Assembly (NCBI GenBank): GCA_008638225.1
Contig: VTPP01000013.1
Span: forward strand, 1-34,098
DNA from: Pelagibacteraceae bacterium
Lineage (GTDB): Bacteria; Pseudomonadota; Alphaproteobacteria; Pelagibacterales; Pelagibacteraceae
DNA: 34,098 nucleotides
Direction of reading: 5' to 3'
The position numbers and the translations under genes were made by a program. Below, piece after piece: positions 16,059 through 23,725 of this stretch (within the stretch, counting starts at the first letter, position 1; every line of letters begins with the position of its first letter). Under the pieces are notes generated by a model. The model was not told the origin of the DNA. It made no database searches and saw only the letters and a list, made by a program, of their open reading frames with translations.

Positions 16059-18777
16059 GAAAATTAAAAAATCCATAATTAAAAAAAAAGTTGCAAACAC
16101 AAACAAAGCTAAGTGGGTTTATAATTTTGAAGACACACCTCGTTCTGACAAACAATCTCTGAAGAATTTATTAGGTGGCAAAGGTGCAAACCTTTCTGAA
16201 ATGATAAGGATTAACCTTCCCGTTCCACCTGGATTCACAATTACTACAGAGGCTTGTAACGAATTTTATAGCTTAAATCAAAAATACCCTTCTACTTTAA
16301 AGAAGCAAGTTAGCGCTGCAATCAAAAAAGTGGAGCAAAAAATAAAAAAATTATTCGGTAACGAAAGTAATCCATTATTAGTCTCTGTTAGATCAGGGGC
16401 AAGAGTTTCAATGCCAGGTATGATGGATACAGTTTTAAACTTAGGACTGAATGACAAAACAGTTATTGGTTTGGCAAAAAAAACTAATAACGAAACCTTT
16501 GCATACGATAGCTACCGAAGATTTATTCAGATGTACAGTAACGTAGTTTTAAATGTGAACCATCATAATTTTGAAGACTTAATTGAAAATTATAAATTAA
16601 CTAAAGGTATTGTTCTTGATACTGAAATGGAAGCTAGTGATTGGAAGTCTTTAATTGGCTCTTTTAGAGAACAAATTGTAAGCGAAACAGGTAAAGATTT
16701 TCCTCAAGATGTGAATGAACAATTATGGGGAGCAATTGGTGCAGTATTTCAATCGTGGAAAAATCAAAGAGCAAAAACTTATAGAAAATTAAATAATATT
16801 CCTGAAGAGTGGGGCACAGCAGTTAATGTTCAGTCTATGGTGTTTGGAAATATGGGTGATGATTGCGCAACAGGTGTCGCTTTTACAAGAAATCCTTCTA
16901 CTGGGGACAATAGTTTTTATGGTGAATATTTAATTAATGCACAAGGAGAAGACGTGGTTGCAGGAATTAGAACTCCACAAAATATAACTAAAAAAGCAAG
17001 ATTAGAAGCGGGATCAAAAGATGCCTCGATGGAAGAGTCGATGCCTAAAGTTTATAAAGAATTAGTAACTATCTATAAAAAGTTAGAAAAACATTATCGA
17101 GATATGCAAGATATCGAGTTTACAGTTGAAAATAAAAAATTATGGATGTTACAAACCAGATCTGGAAAAAGAACTGCTAAAGCAAGCATTAAAATTGCAG
17201 TAGATATGGTCAAAGAAAAACTGATTACTAAAGATGAAGCTATATTAAGAATAGATCCAAAAATGCTGGATACATTATTGCACCCAACATTAGATCCAAA
17301 AGCTAAAAAAGATATTATTACTAAAGGATTGCCAGCATCACCAGGCGCAGCATCAGGTAAAGTTACCTTTTCAGCAGATGATGCTGAAAAATTAAAAGCA
17401 CAGGGACAAAAATCTATTTTAGTAAGACAAGAGACTTCACCCGAAGATATTCATGGAATGCACGCTGCAGAAGGAATTTTGACTTGTAGAGGTGGTATGA
17501 CGAGCCATGCAGCAGTTGTTGCAAGAGGAATGGGAAGACCATGCGTATCTGGAGCGGGCAGTATTCAAATTGATTATAAAAATAAATTTTTTAAAGCTAA
17601 TTCAAGAGAGGTAAAAGAAGGTGATATAATTACTATTGACGGATCTACAGGTGAAGTAATGGTTGGAGAAGTTACAACTATTAAGCCAGATATATCAGGA
17701 GATTTTTCAACTCTAATGGCTTGGGCTGATAAAACTAGAACTCTTAACATCAGAACTAATGCGGAAACACCACTTGATACCAAAGTAGCTAGAGATTTTG
17801 GTGCTGAAGGAATTGGTTTATGCCGAACCGAGCATATGTTTTTTGATGAAGAAAGAATTCTTTACGTTCGACAAATGATTTTATCCAAAAATATTGAAGA
17901 TAGAAATAAAGCTTTGAAAAATATTCTTCCTTTTCAAAAAAAAGACTTTGTAGAGATATTTAAAATAATGAAAGGATTGCCAGTTACAGTTCGATTGTTA
18001 GATCCACCACTTCATGAGTTTTTACCTAAGAGTGAAAAAGAGATAGCATCTGTTGCAAAAATTTTAAATATTTCTGAATATGAAATTAATAATAGAATTA
18101 ACGATCTACATGAAGAAAATCCAATGTTAGGACATCGGGGTTGTAGACTAGCTATATCTTATCCTGAAATTTATGAGATGCAGTGCGAGGCTATTTTTGA
18201 AGCTTTAGTTGAATGTCACAAAGCTAAAGTTCAATCGGTTATACCAGAGATTATGATTCCTCTTGTATCTACTGCAAAAGAATTGGAAATATTAAAATAC
18301 TTAGTTGATACAAAGGCAAAAGAAGTTCAGAAAAAACATGGTATGAAAATTAGTTACTTAGTGGGAACCATGATTGAATTACCAAGAGCTGCTTTAAATG
18401 CTTTTGAAATTTCGAAATACGCAGATTTTTTTAGTTTTGGAACTAATGATTTAACTCAAACTACACTTGGAATAAGTAGGGATGACTCTGGTAAGTTTCT
18501 AGATGATTATGTGAATAGTAATATTTTCAAAATTGATCCTTTCGTTAGCATAGATGTTGATGGGGTTGGCCAGTTAGTTAAAATTGCTTGTGAGAATGGA
18601 AAACGAAATAATCCTAAAATTAAATTAGGCATTTGTGGTGAGCATGGTGGAGATCCAGACTCAATTGATTTTTGTCATAATGCTGGATTGCATTATGTTT
18701 CTTGTTCTCCATACAGAGTCCCAATTGCAAGATTAGCTGCTGCCCAGTCAAAGATAAGATCTAAACAAAAACACTAA
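16051..18777 (+). CDS. ppdK: Pyruvate, phosphate dikinase
   Basis: This enzyme interconverts pyruvate, ATP and phosphate with phosphoenolpyruvate, AMP and pyrophosphate. I choose the ATG at 16051: it has a GAAGGG ribosome-binding site at 16041-16046 and overlaps glyS by eight bases; an in-frame TTG at 16039 would destroy that spacing. From this start the protein has 908 residues. The swivelling His is H486 in GGMTSHAAVVARGMGRPC and the C-terminal catalytic Cys is C862 in GICGEHGGDP, 376 residues apart as in the Clostridium symbiosum enzyme. The N-terminal ATP-grasp domain shows LLGGKGANLSEM and SVRSGARVSMPGMMDT. A lysine-rich tail of about 23 residues precedes the core. The glyS-ppdK neighbourhood is common in alphaproteobacteria. 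Confidence 0.97.
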   Translation: MVKKIKKSIIKKKVANTNKAKWVYNFEDTPRSDKQSLKNLLGGKGANLSEMIRINLPVPPGFTITTEACNEFYSLNQKYPSTLKKQVSAAIKKVEQKIKKLFGNESNPLLVSVRSGARVSMPGMMDTVLNLGLNDKTVIGLAKKTNNETFAYDSYRRFIQMYSNVVLNVNHHNFEDLIENYKLTKGIVLDTEMEASDWKSLIGSFREQIVSETGKDFPQDVNEQLWGAIGAVFQSWKNQRAKTYRKLNNIPEEWGTAVNVQSMVFGNMGDDCATGVAFTRNPSTGDNSFYGEYLINAQGEDVVAGIRTPQNITKKARLEAGSKDASMEESMPKVYKELVTIYKKLEKHYRDMQDIEFTVENKKLWMLQTRSGKRTAKASIKIAVDMVKEKLITKDEAILRIDPKMLDTLLHPTLDPKAKKDIITKGLPASPGAASGKVTFSADDAEKLKAQGQKSILVRQETSPEDIHGMHAAEGILTCRGGMTSHAAVVARGMGRPCVSGAGSIQIDYKNKFFKANSREVKEGDIITIDGSTGEVMVGEVTTIKPDISGDFSTLMAWADKTRTLNIRTNAETPLDTKVARDFGAEGIGLCRTEHMFFDEERILYVRQMILSKNIEDRNKALKNILPFQKKDFVEIFKIMKGLPVTVRLLDPPLHEFLPKSEKEIASVAKILNISEYEINNRINDLHEENPMLGHRGCRLAISYPEIYEMQCEAIFEALVECHKAKVQSVIPEIMIPLVSTAKELEILKYLVDTKAKEVQKKHGMKISYLVGTMIELPRAALNAFEISKYADFFSFGTNDLTQTTLGISRDDSGKFLDDYVNSNIFKIDPFVSIDVDGVGQLVKIACENGKRNNPKIKLGICGEHGGDPDSIDFCHNAGLHYVSCSPYRVPIARLAAAQSKIRSKQKH

Positions 18778-18780
18778 CTT

Positions 18781-19620
18781 TTATTTAATATCTAAAGAAA
18801 AATCGAAATTAGAAATACTATGGGTTAAAACACCCATTGAAATTCTTTGTACTCCGGTTTTGGCGTAATTTATAATATTATGTTCTCTAATGTTGCCAGA
18901 AGCTTCTGTTTCTATTTTTTTGGGAAGCAGTTTAATTCCAGCTTTAATTTGAGCTGGTGTCATGTTGTCAAACAAAACTCTGTTAATTTTTAAATCTTTG
19001 ATTAATTGTAGCTGATTTAAATTATCAACTTCAACTGTAATTGCTTTTTTTGATTTATTTTTTTGAATGATATTGTTTATTAGTAATTTAATATCATTTG
19101 AATTTGCAAGATGATTGTCTTTAACTAAAATTTCATCACTTAAACTCATTCTGTTATTTATTCCTCCCCCTACAATAACTGCGTATTTTTGCAAATTTCT
19201 TAGGTTAGGAATGGTTTTTCTTGTGCAACAAACTTTGCTTTTAAACCTAATTATTTTTTTTGCTAATTTATTGGTTTTAGTTGCAATACCGGTTGCAAAG
19301 CCAAGAAAATTAAGTGCTGTTCGCTCTGCTTTTAGAATAGACTTTTTATTTCCTGAGATGCTAAGGATAATTTGGTTTTTTTTAATTATGTTTCCATCTT
19401 TTAATTTTGTTTTGATTTTTAACTTAGAGTCTAAGTTTAAAAAAACCAGGATCGCTAGTTTAATGCCACATAAAATACCCCGTTCCTTAGACACAATGAA
19501 AGCAGTAGCCTTCTCATTATTGTCCACAATTAGGTCAGTTGTTGTATCACCAGAAGGCATATCTTCAAGCAATGCATACTTAATAATATTTTTTAATATT
19601 TTGATATTGTTTGGTTTCAA
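18781..19620 (-). CDS. nadC: Nicotinate-nucleotide pyrophosphorylase (quinolinate phosphoribosyltransferase)
   Basis: NadC converts quinolinate and PRPP to nicotinate mononucleotide with loss of CO2, the step after NadA in de novo NAD synthesis. The length of 279 residues is normal. Diagnostic blocks are LLEDMPSGDTTTD at about 17-29, the TRKTIPNLRNLQKYAVIVGG segment containing the phosphoribosyl-site basic residues, NRMSLSDEILVKDNH and EASGNI near the C-terminus. It lies six bases after nadA on the same strand. Its stop is three bases from the converging ppdK stop. Confidence 0.95.
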   Translation of the reverse strand: MKPNNIKILKNIIKYALLEDMPSGDTTTDLIVDNNEKATAFIVSKERGILCGIKLAILVFLNLDSKLKIKTKLKDGNIIKKNQIILSISGNKKSILKAERTALNFLGFATGIATKTNKLAKKIIRFKSKVCCTRKTIPNLRNLQKYAVIVGGGINNRMSLSDEILVKDNHLANSNDIKLLINNIIQKNKSKKAITVEVDNLNQLQLIKDLKINRVLFDNMTPAQIKAGIKLLPKKIETEASGNIREHNIINYAKTGVQRISMGVLTHSISNFDFSLDIK

Positions 19621-19626
19621 AGGTGA

Positions 19627-20634
19627 TTAATCTTGTCTTCCAATAGCAATCATTTTTTCAATCGAACCTCTTGCTCGTCTTATAGTGTTGCTATCGATTA
19701 AAATTTCATTTTTCTTATTTTTGATACAATCAAGTATATTAGATAAAGTAATTGATTTCATGTGCGGACAAAGATTACATGTTTTGATAAAATTAACATC
19801 AGGATTTTCTACTTGAATATTGTCACTCATAGAGCATTCAGTTACTAAAAAAACGTTTTTTGGTTTCTTGTCTTTAACGTAATTCACCATATGCGAAGTC
19901 GATCCAGCAAAATCAGATGCACTAATAACATCAGGAGGACATTCTGGATGGGCAATAATAGTTATTTCAGGATAGTTTTTTCTTAATTCGGCAATTTCTT
20001 TCTCACTAAATTGTTCATGCACTTGGCACTTTCCATGCCATGATATAATTTCAACTTTTGTTTTAGTTGCAACATATTTTGCTAAATACTCATCTGGTAA
20101 AAACAAAACCTTATTTGCTCCAAGAGATTCCACGACTTTAACAGCGTTAGCTGAGGTGCAGCACACATCTGTCTCGGCCTTAACGTCAGCAGAGGTATTG
20201 ACATAAGAGACAACAGGGACGCCAGGATATTTTTTTTTAAGATTAATAACATCTTGTCCTGTAATAGATTCAGCTAAAGAACAGCCGGCTTTTAAATTAG
20301 GTAAATAAACTTTTTTGTGCGGAGACATAATTTTTGCTGTCTCTGCCATAAAGTGGACGCCGCACATAATGATATTGTCTTCTTTTACTTTGGATGCTTC
20401 AATTGCAAGAGCTAAAGAGTCTCCGACAATGTCAGCTACCCCATAAAAAATTTGAGGTGTTTGATAATTGTGTGCAAGAATAATTGAGTTAGTTTCTTTT
20501 TTTAATTTATTAATTTCATAAATGTAAGGGGCTAACAAAGGCCACTCCACATCTGGAACTGTATCTTTGATCTTATTATAAATTTGTGAAGTATTAGTTC
20601 TCACTTCATCTGTAAAAGAAAGTTGTATATTCAT
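19627..20634 (-). CDS. nadA: Quinolinate synthase
   Basis: NadA condenses iminoaspartate with dihydroxyacetone phosphate to quinolinate using a [4Fe-4S] cluster. The three likely cluster cysteines, counted from the ATG at 20634, are C118 (LKAGCSLAES), C203 (HGKCQVHEQF) and C289 (NLCPHMK), with spacings of 85 and 86, close to characterised NadA. Other blocks are AHNYQTPQI, GDSLALA and MCGVHFMAETAKIMSPHKKV. An upstream ATG at 20655 adds seven residues (MLLFNNY). I prefer 20634 (335 residues) because a plausible promoter puts the transcript start near 20653, and the shorter start is the family norm. No NadB or aspartate dehydrogenase is in the window. Confidence 0.95.
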   Translation of the reverse strand: MNIQLSFTDEVRTNTSQIYNKIKDTVPDVEWPLLAPYIYEINKLKKETNSIILAHNYQTPQIFYGVADIVGDSLALAIEASKVKEDNIIMCGVHFMAETAKIMSPHKKVYLPNLKAGCSLAESITGQDVINLKKKYPGVPVVSYVNTSADVKAETDVCCTSANAVKVVESLGANKVLFLPDEYLAKYVATKTKVEIISWHGKCQVHEQFSEKEIAELRKNYPEITIIAHPECPPDVISASDFAGSTSHMVNYVKDKKPKNVFLVTECSMSDNIQVENPDVNFIKTCNLCPHMKSITLSNILDCIKNKKNEILIDSNTIRRARGSIEKMIAIGRQD

Positions 20635-20655
20635 ATAATTATTAAATAATAACAA

Positions 20656-20721
20656 AACTCTTATAATTGTTACTGTATTATTGTCACATTTGTATCTATT
20701 ACTATATCAAAATTATGATTT
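20656..20721. promoter_or_regulatory. Divergent promoter region for nadA (minus) and tRNA-Leu (plus)
   Basis: On the minus strand GTGACA (20687-20682) and TATAAG (20665-20660) are 16 bp apart and would start nadA transcription near 20653. On the plus strand TTGTCA (20681-20686) and TATATC (20703-20708) are also 16 bp apart and would start the tRNA transcript about seven bases before the tRNA. The two -35 boxes overlap. Both are reasonable but unproven in such AT-rich DNA. Confidence 0.4.
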
Positions 20722-20807
20722 GCGGTCATGCTGGAATTGGTAGACAGGCACGGTTGAGGGCCGTGTGGGCCTAGCCTGTGAGAGTTCAAGTCTCTCTGGC
20801 CGCACCA
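20722..20807 (+). tRNA. tRNA-Leu, anticodon GAG
   Basis: The acceptor arm pairs GCGGTCA (20722-20728) with TGGCCGC (20797-20803), followed by discriminator A and an encoded CCA ending at 20807. The anticodon stem CACGG/CCGTG encloses the loop TTGAGGG, giving anticodon GAG for CUC/CUU leucine codons. The long variable arm (GGGCCTAGCCT region) is the class II form of tRNA-Leu. The T arm is GAGAG-TTCAAGT-CTCTC. The total is 86 bases including CCA. A decayed DUF2721 reading frame on the other strand runs straight into it. Confidence 0.97.
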
Positions 20808-20819
20808 AAATATTTGTCT

Positions 20820-21227
20820 TTTAAAATTCATATCTGACATACGCAGATTAAGAGCTCTAGTTGATATATGGATTTCGACGATAAAAAAGATAATAGATAT
20901 TAAAACAGAAGTACAGCAAGATACAAAAATTATTTTCGCTACATATAAATTATCAAGATATAGAGTAAACACAATTACCATGTTAAAGAAAAATCCTAAC
21001 GCAGCAAACATCATAGTGTATTTTGCAATTTTAATTCTTCTATGTAGATTTGAAAATTGTTTTTCCCATTAAGCTGGAATATGTTTTTCAAAAATGAATT
21101 CATCATGAATTTTTCTTATAAGAGCGCTTAATGTATGAAATCTGTTATTATAGATACTCATTAACAGGGGAATTGCAGGAAACATTAGTGCTGCAACTGT
21201 AAACTTATATTTATTGAGTTTATCTAT
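20820..21227 (-). pseudogene. Decayed DUF2721-like membrane protein gene
   Basis: On the minus strand one frame reads KYKFTVAALMFPAIPLLM, then SIYNNRFHTLSALIRKIHDE, then a TAA at 21071-21069, and continues in the same frame with QFSNLHRRIKIAKYTMMFAA, two further hydrophobic segments and EIHISTRALNLRMSDMNF. This order of membrane helix, NRF-x-x-L-x-x-LIR-x-(L/I)HDE, a basic RRI helix, two helices and an E-I-x-x-S-x-x-AL end is that of the DUF2721 family. The gene is broken in three ways: no ATG precedes the first helix, one in-frame TAA splits the middle, and the tail has no stop before it runs antisense through tRNA-Leu to 20670. A sequencing error could explain the TAA but not the missing ends. 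The last part (about 20670-20810) is antisense tRNA and not protein homology. Confidence 0.65.
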
Positions 21228-21228
21228 T

Positions 21229-22143
21229 TTAGGTAAAAAAAAGTTTTTTTCCAGGTGTTTCTAATTTAACTTTAGCTACAGTCCCCATATCAGAAATTGT
21301 AATAAATAATTCATTCATATTCAGGCCACCAAAACAGCAATTCGTAACTGTCTTGCCTATGTGCGAACAGTCTATAGTTAAAAAATGATAACCTGATGTA
21401 TCGTAACAAAAAACTTTACCCAAGCTATTGTGACAAACAAATAAATTTCCTTTTGAATCCAATGCAATTCCGTCTGGACCACCTGCTCCTGCTGGTATTC
21501 TTGCAAACAAACCTACTTTTGATACACCAAGTCCATACTGGGTAATAGGAACTCTCCATATCTCACAACTTCTGGTCATGGCTACATAAAGAGATTTTTC
21601 GTTTAAATCCATTACTAAACCATTAGGGCTTGGACCATTATTTATAAGACATTCTATTTTTTTTTCATCTTGACTTAATCTGAACACTCTACCGGTTGGA
21701 TCATGAAGTCCAGTTTGACCCTGATCAGTAAAATATAGTTCCCCTTTACTTGAAAAAAAAAGATCATTACAGCCTTTAAATCCTTCACTTGAAATTGAGT
21801 CTAAAATTATTTTAATATTGTTTGTATTTAGATCTAAACTTGCAATTCCATTTTTATAATCAGCAATATATGCTTTTGTATTGGATACAACACGCAAACC
21901 ATTTGGCCAACCTTTATAAGTGGCTTTGACTTTCCAATTGCCAGCAGTATCGATAGAAAATATTCTACCATAAGGAATATCTACAATTAATAAGTTTCCT
22001 TCACTATCAAAACAGGGGCCTTCTAGAAAGCTGTGGGTCGGTTGAGCCTGTCTATTTACCTCATTCCATATTGAATATTGATCATGAATTTTTAAATTAT
22101 CAGGAATTGATGTAAAGCTTTCTGCTTTAATTTCTTTTAACAT
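21229..22143 (-). CDS. SMP-30/gluconolactonase-like beta-propeller protein
   Basis: A 304-residue six-bladed propeller of the SMP-30/lactonase family, which bind one divalent metal and usually open sugar lactones. The probable metal ligands are E41 in FLEGPCFDSEGN, the Asn of KGCNDLFF, the Asn of PSPNGLVMD and the Asp of GGPDGIALD, in the family order. No signal peptide is visible, so it is cytosolic. It diverges from the TRAP transporter genes with a 73-base gap, a frequent arrangement that suggests the two act on the same imported compound. The substrate is not readable. The downstream DUF2721 remnant begins almost at its stop. Confidence 0.85.
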   Translation of the reverse strand: MLKEIKAESFTSIPDNLKIHDQYSIWNEVNRQAQPTHSFLEGPCFDSEGNLLIVDIPYGRIFSIDTAGNWKVKATYKGWPNGLRVVSNTKAYIADYKNGIASLDLNTNNIKIILDSISSEGFKGCNDLFFSSKGELYFTDQGQTGLHDPTGRVFRLSQDEKKIECLINNGPSPNGLVMDLNEKSLYVAMTRSCEIWRVPITQYGLGVSKVGLFARIPAGAGGPDGIALDSKGNLFVCHNSLGKVFCYDTSGYHFLTIDCSHIGKTVTNCCFGGLNMNELFITISDMGTVAKVKLETPGKKLFFT

Positions 22144-22171
22144 AATATTTTTTTATTGTGTTTATCAAAAA

Positions 22172-22195
22172 AGTATCAAATAATACTAAGTATTA
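22172..22195. promoter_or_regulatory. Palindromic operator candidate between lactonase and TRAP genes
   Basis: TAATACT-A-AGTATTA at 22181-22195 is a perfect 7-bp palindrome with one central base. A further AGTAT at 22172-22176 makes a second, overlapping inverted pair with ATACT at 22183-22187. The alternation AGTAT, ATACT, AGTAT lies midway between the divergent starts at 22143 and 22217, where a shared regulator would bind. No regulator gene is adjacent in the window. Confidence 0.45.
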
Positions 22196-22216
22196 AATAA
22201 AAATAGGGGATATTAA

Positions 22217-23197
22217 ATGAAAAAAATAATCAAAGCATTGTTAATTCTGGCTACCTTCTCGTTGGTATCTATTAACAATTTAATAGCTGCAGAAAAATGG
22301 GATATGCCATTAGCATATGCGGCTGGTAATTTTCATACGATAAATGCGGATGAATTTGCAAAAAATGTTACTAAAAAAAGTGGCGGTAAACTTACTATTG
22401 TGACACATGCCAATGGCTCTTTGTATAAAGGTGATGCAATCTTTAGAGCAGTTCGAACTGGTCAGGCTCAGATTGGTGAAAGATTCATGTCAGCTTTAGG
22501 AAACGAAGACGCTTTATATGAAATTGATTCAATTCCTTTTTTAGCAACTAGCTTCGACGAGGCAATGAAATTATACCAAGCTTCAAAAGCAGCAACTGTA
22601 AAAAGTTTAGATGCTAAGGGTTTGGTATTACTGTACGCTGTTCCTTGGCCTGCGCAAGGACTTTACAGTAAAAAAGAAATCAAAAGTCCTAATGACTTAA
22701 AAGGTTTAAAGTTTAGAGCTTATAATCCAGCAACTGTTAGAATAGCTGAATTAACTGGAATGACTCCGACTAAAGTTGAAGTTGCCGAAGTTAGTCAGGC
22801 TTTTTCCACAGGCACAGTTGAAAGTATGATTACCTCTCCAACAACTGGTAAGGATACTAAAATTTGGGAAAACGGAGTTAAATATTTCTACGATATTGCT
22901 GCGTGGTATCCAAAAAATATAGTAATTGTAAATAAGGATGCTTGGAATAAGCTAGATGCTGAAACTAAAAAATTAGTATTAGCTGAAGCTGCTATTGCTG
23001 AAAAAAAAGGCTGGGATGTTGCCAAAGCAGGTGATGCGGCTGATAAAAAAATACTTGCAAGTAATGGAATGAAAGTAGGTGTAGTTAACGATTCCGTGAA
23101 AGCTTTATTTCAAAAAGTTGGAACAACTTTAACACAAGAGTGGTCAGCAAAAGCTGGAGACACTGGTAAAGCAGTAATTTCAGCTTATAAAAAATAA
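22217..23197 (+). CDS. dctP: TRAP transporter periplasmic substrate-binding protein (DctP family)
   Basis: A 326-residue periplasmic receptor of a tripartite ATP-independent transporter. A signal peptide covers residues 1 to about 24 (MKKIIKALLILATFSLVSIN then NLIAA), with cleavage after the Ala residues. The mature part has the DctP carboxylate-binding arginine R167 in LKGLKFRAYNPAT, then the EVSQAFSTGTVESMITSPTTG segment and LDAETKKLVLAEA near the C-terminus. TRAP receptors bind organic acids through this Arg. A strong AGGGGA ribosome-binding site precedes the ATG, fitting high expression. dctQ follows after a hairpin. The PxpABC neighbours make 5-oxoproline a candidate ligand, but this is inference. 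Confidence 0.93.
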   Translation: MKKIIKALLILATFSLVSINNLIAAEKWDMPLAYAAGNFHTINADEFAKNVTKKSGGKLTIVTHANGSLYKGDAIFRAVRTGQAQIGERFMSALGNEDALYEIDSIPFLATSFDEAMKLYQASKAATVKSLDAKGLVLLYAVPWPAQGLYSKKEIKSPNDLKGLKFRAYNPATVRIAELTGMTPTKVEVAEVSQAFSTGTVESMITSPTTGKDTKIWENGVKYFYDIAAWYPKNIVIVNKDAWNKLDAETKKLVLAEAAIAEKKGWDVAKAGDAADKKILASNGMKVGVVNDSVKALFQKVGTTLTQEWSAKAGDTGKAVISAYKK

Positions 23198-23213
23198 TTT
23201 CACATTAAATCAA

Positions 23214-23239
23214 AAGGCCGTATAAACTAATACGGCCTT
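23214..23239 (+). terminator. Perfect hairpin between dctP and dctQ (attenuator or mRNA-end stabiliser)
   Basis: AAGGCCGTA at 23214-23222 and TACGGCCTT at 23231-23239 form a perfect nine-base-pair stem with an eight-base loop. The 3' arm ends directly before the dctQ ATG at 23240 and is not followed by a T-run, so it is not a standard terminator. It probably protects the 3' end of the dctP message and limits dctQM translation, giving excess receptor over the membrane subunits. Confidence 0.75.
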
Positions 23240-23725
23240 ATGATAAAAAAAATAAATACATTACTTCACAAGCTCTATTTATTTTCTGGTTACGTTGCCT
23301 CTTTTTTTTTAATTCTAATCGCAATTTTAATAGTACTAAGTATTTTAACTCGTACTTTTGATTTTTATATTGCTGGTCTTAACGAATACTCAGGATATTG
23401 TTTAGCTGCAGCATCATTTTTTGGTTTAGCATATACTTTTGAGGCAGGTGGTCACATCAGAATTACATTATTTATTGAAAAAATGAATAAAAAAACTAAA
23501 TCTATATTTGAAATATGGTGCTTAACGGCAGCATCTATATTTTCAGGTTTTTTGTCTTATTATCTAATTAAGATGACTTACACATCCTATTTGTTCGAAG
23601 AAAGAAGTGAGGGAGCGGATGGTATTTTGTTATGGCCTCCTCAAATTACGTTAGCTATCGGAAGTTCTTTATTATTTATTTGCATAATCCATCAATTTAT
23701 CAAAAGATTAACCAATAATGGATGA
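23240..23725 (+). CDS. dctQ: TRAP transporter small membrane subunit (DctQ family)
   Basis: A 161-residue protein with four predicted membrane helices at about residues 14-34, 47-65, 87-108 and 130-150, as in DctQ. The segment NEYSGYCLAAASFFGLAYTF and GGHIRITLFIEKMNKKTK are typical of the family between helices two and three. It connects the receptor to the large permease subunit. No Shine-Dalgarno exists because the nine-base-pair hairpin ends at the start codon. Its end overlaps dctM by eight bases, so the two are translated together. Confidence 0.9.
   Translation: MIKKINTLLHKLYLFSGYVASFFLILIAILIVLSILTRTFDFYIAGLNEYSGYCLAAASFFGLAYTFEAGGHIRITLFIEKMNKKTKSIFEIWCLTAASIFSGFLSYYLIKMTYTSYLFEERSEGADGILLWPPQITLAIGSSLLFICIIHQFIKRLTNNG

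Noticed and set aside
19115-19630. A 171-codon open frame on the plus strand across nadC
   Set aside because: It lies opposite nadC, and its hydrophobic look arises from the complement of Lys- and Asn-rich codons.
20670-21014. A 114-residue minus-strand protein as a normal gene
   Set aside because: Its C-terminal third is the complement of tRNA-Leu and its N-terminal part is the second half of the broken DUF2721-like gene.
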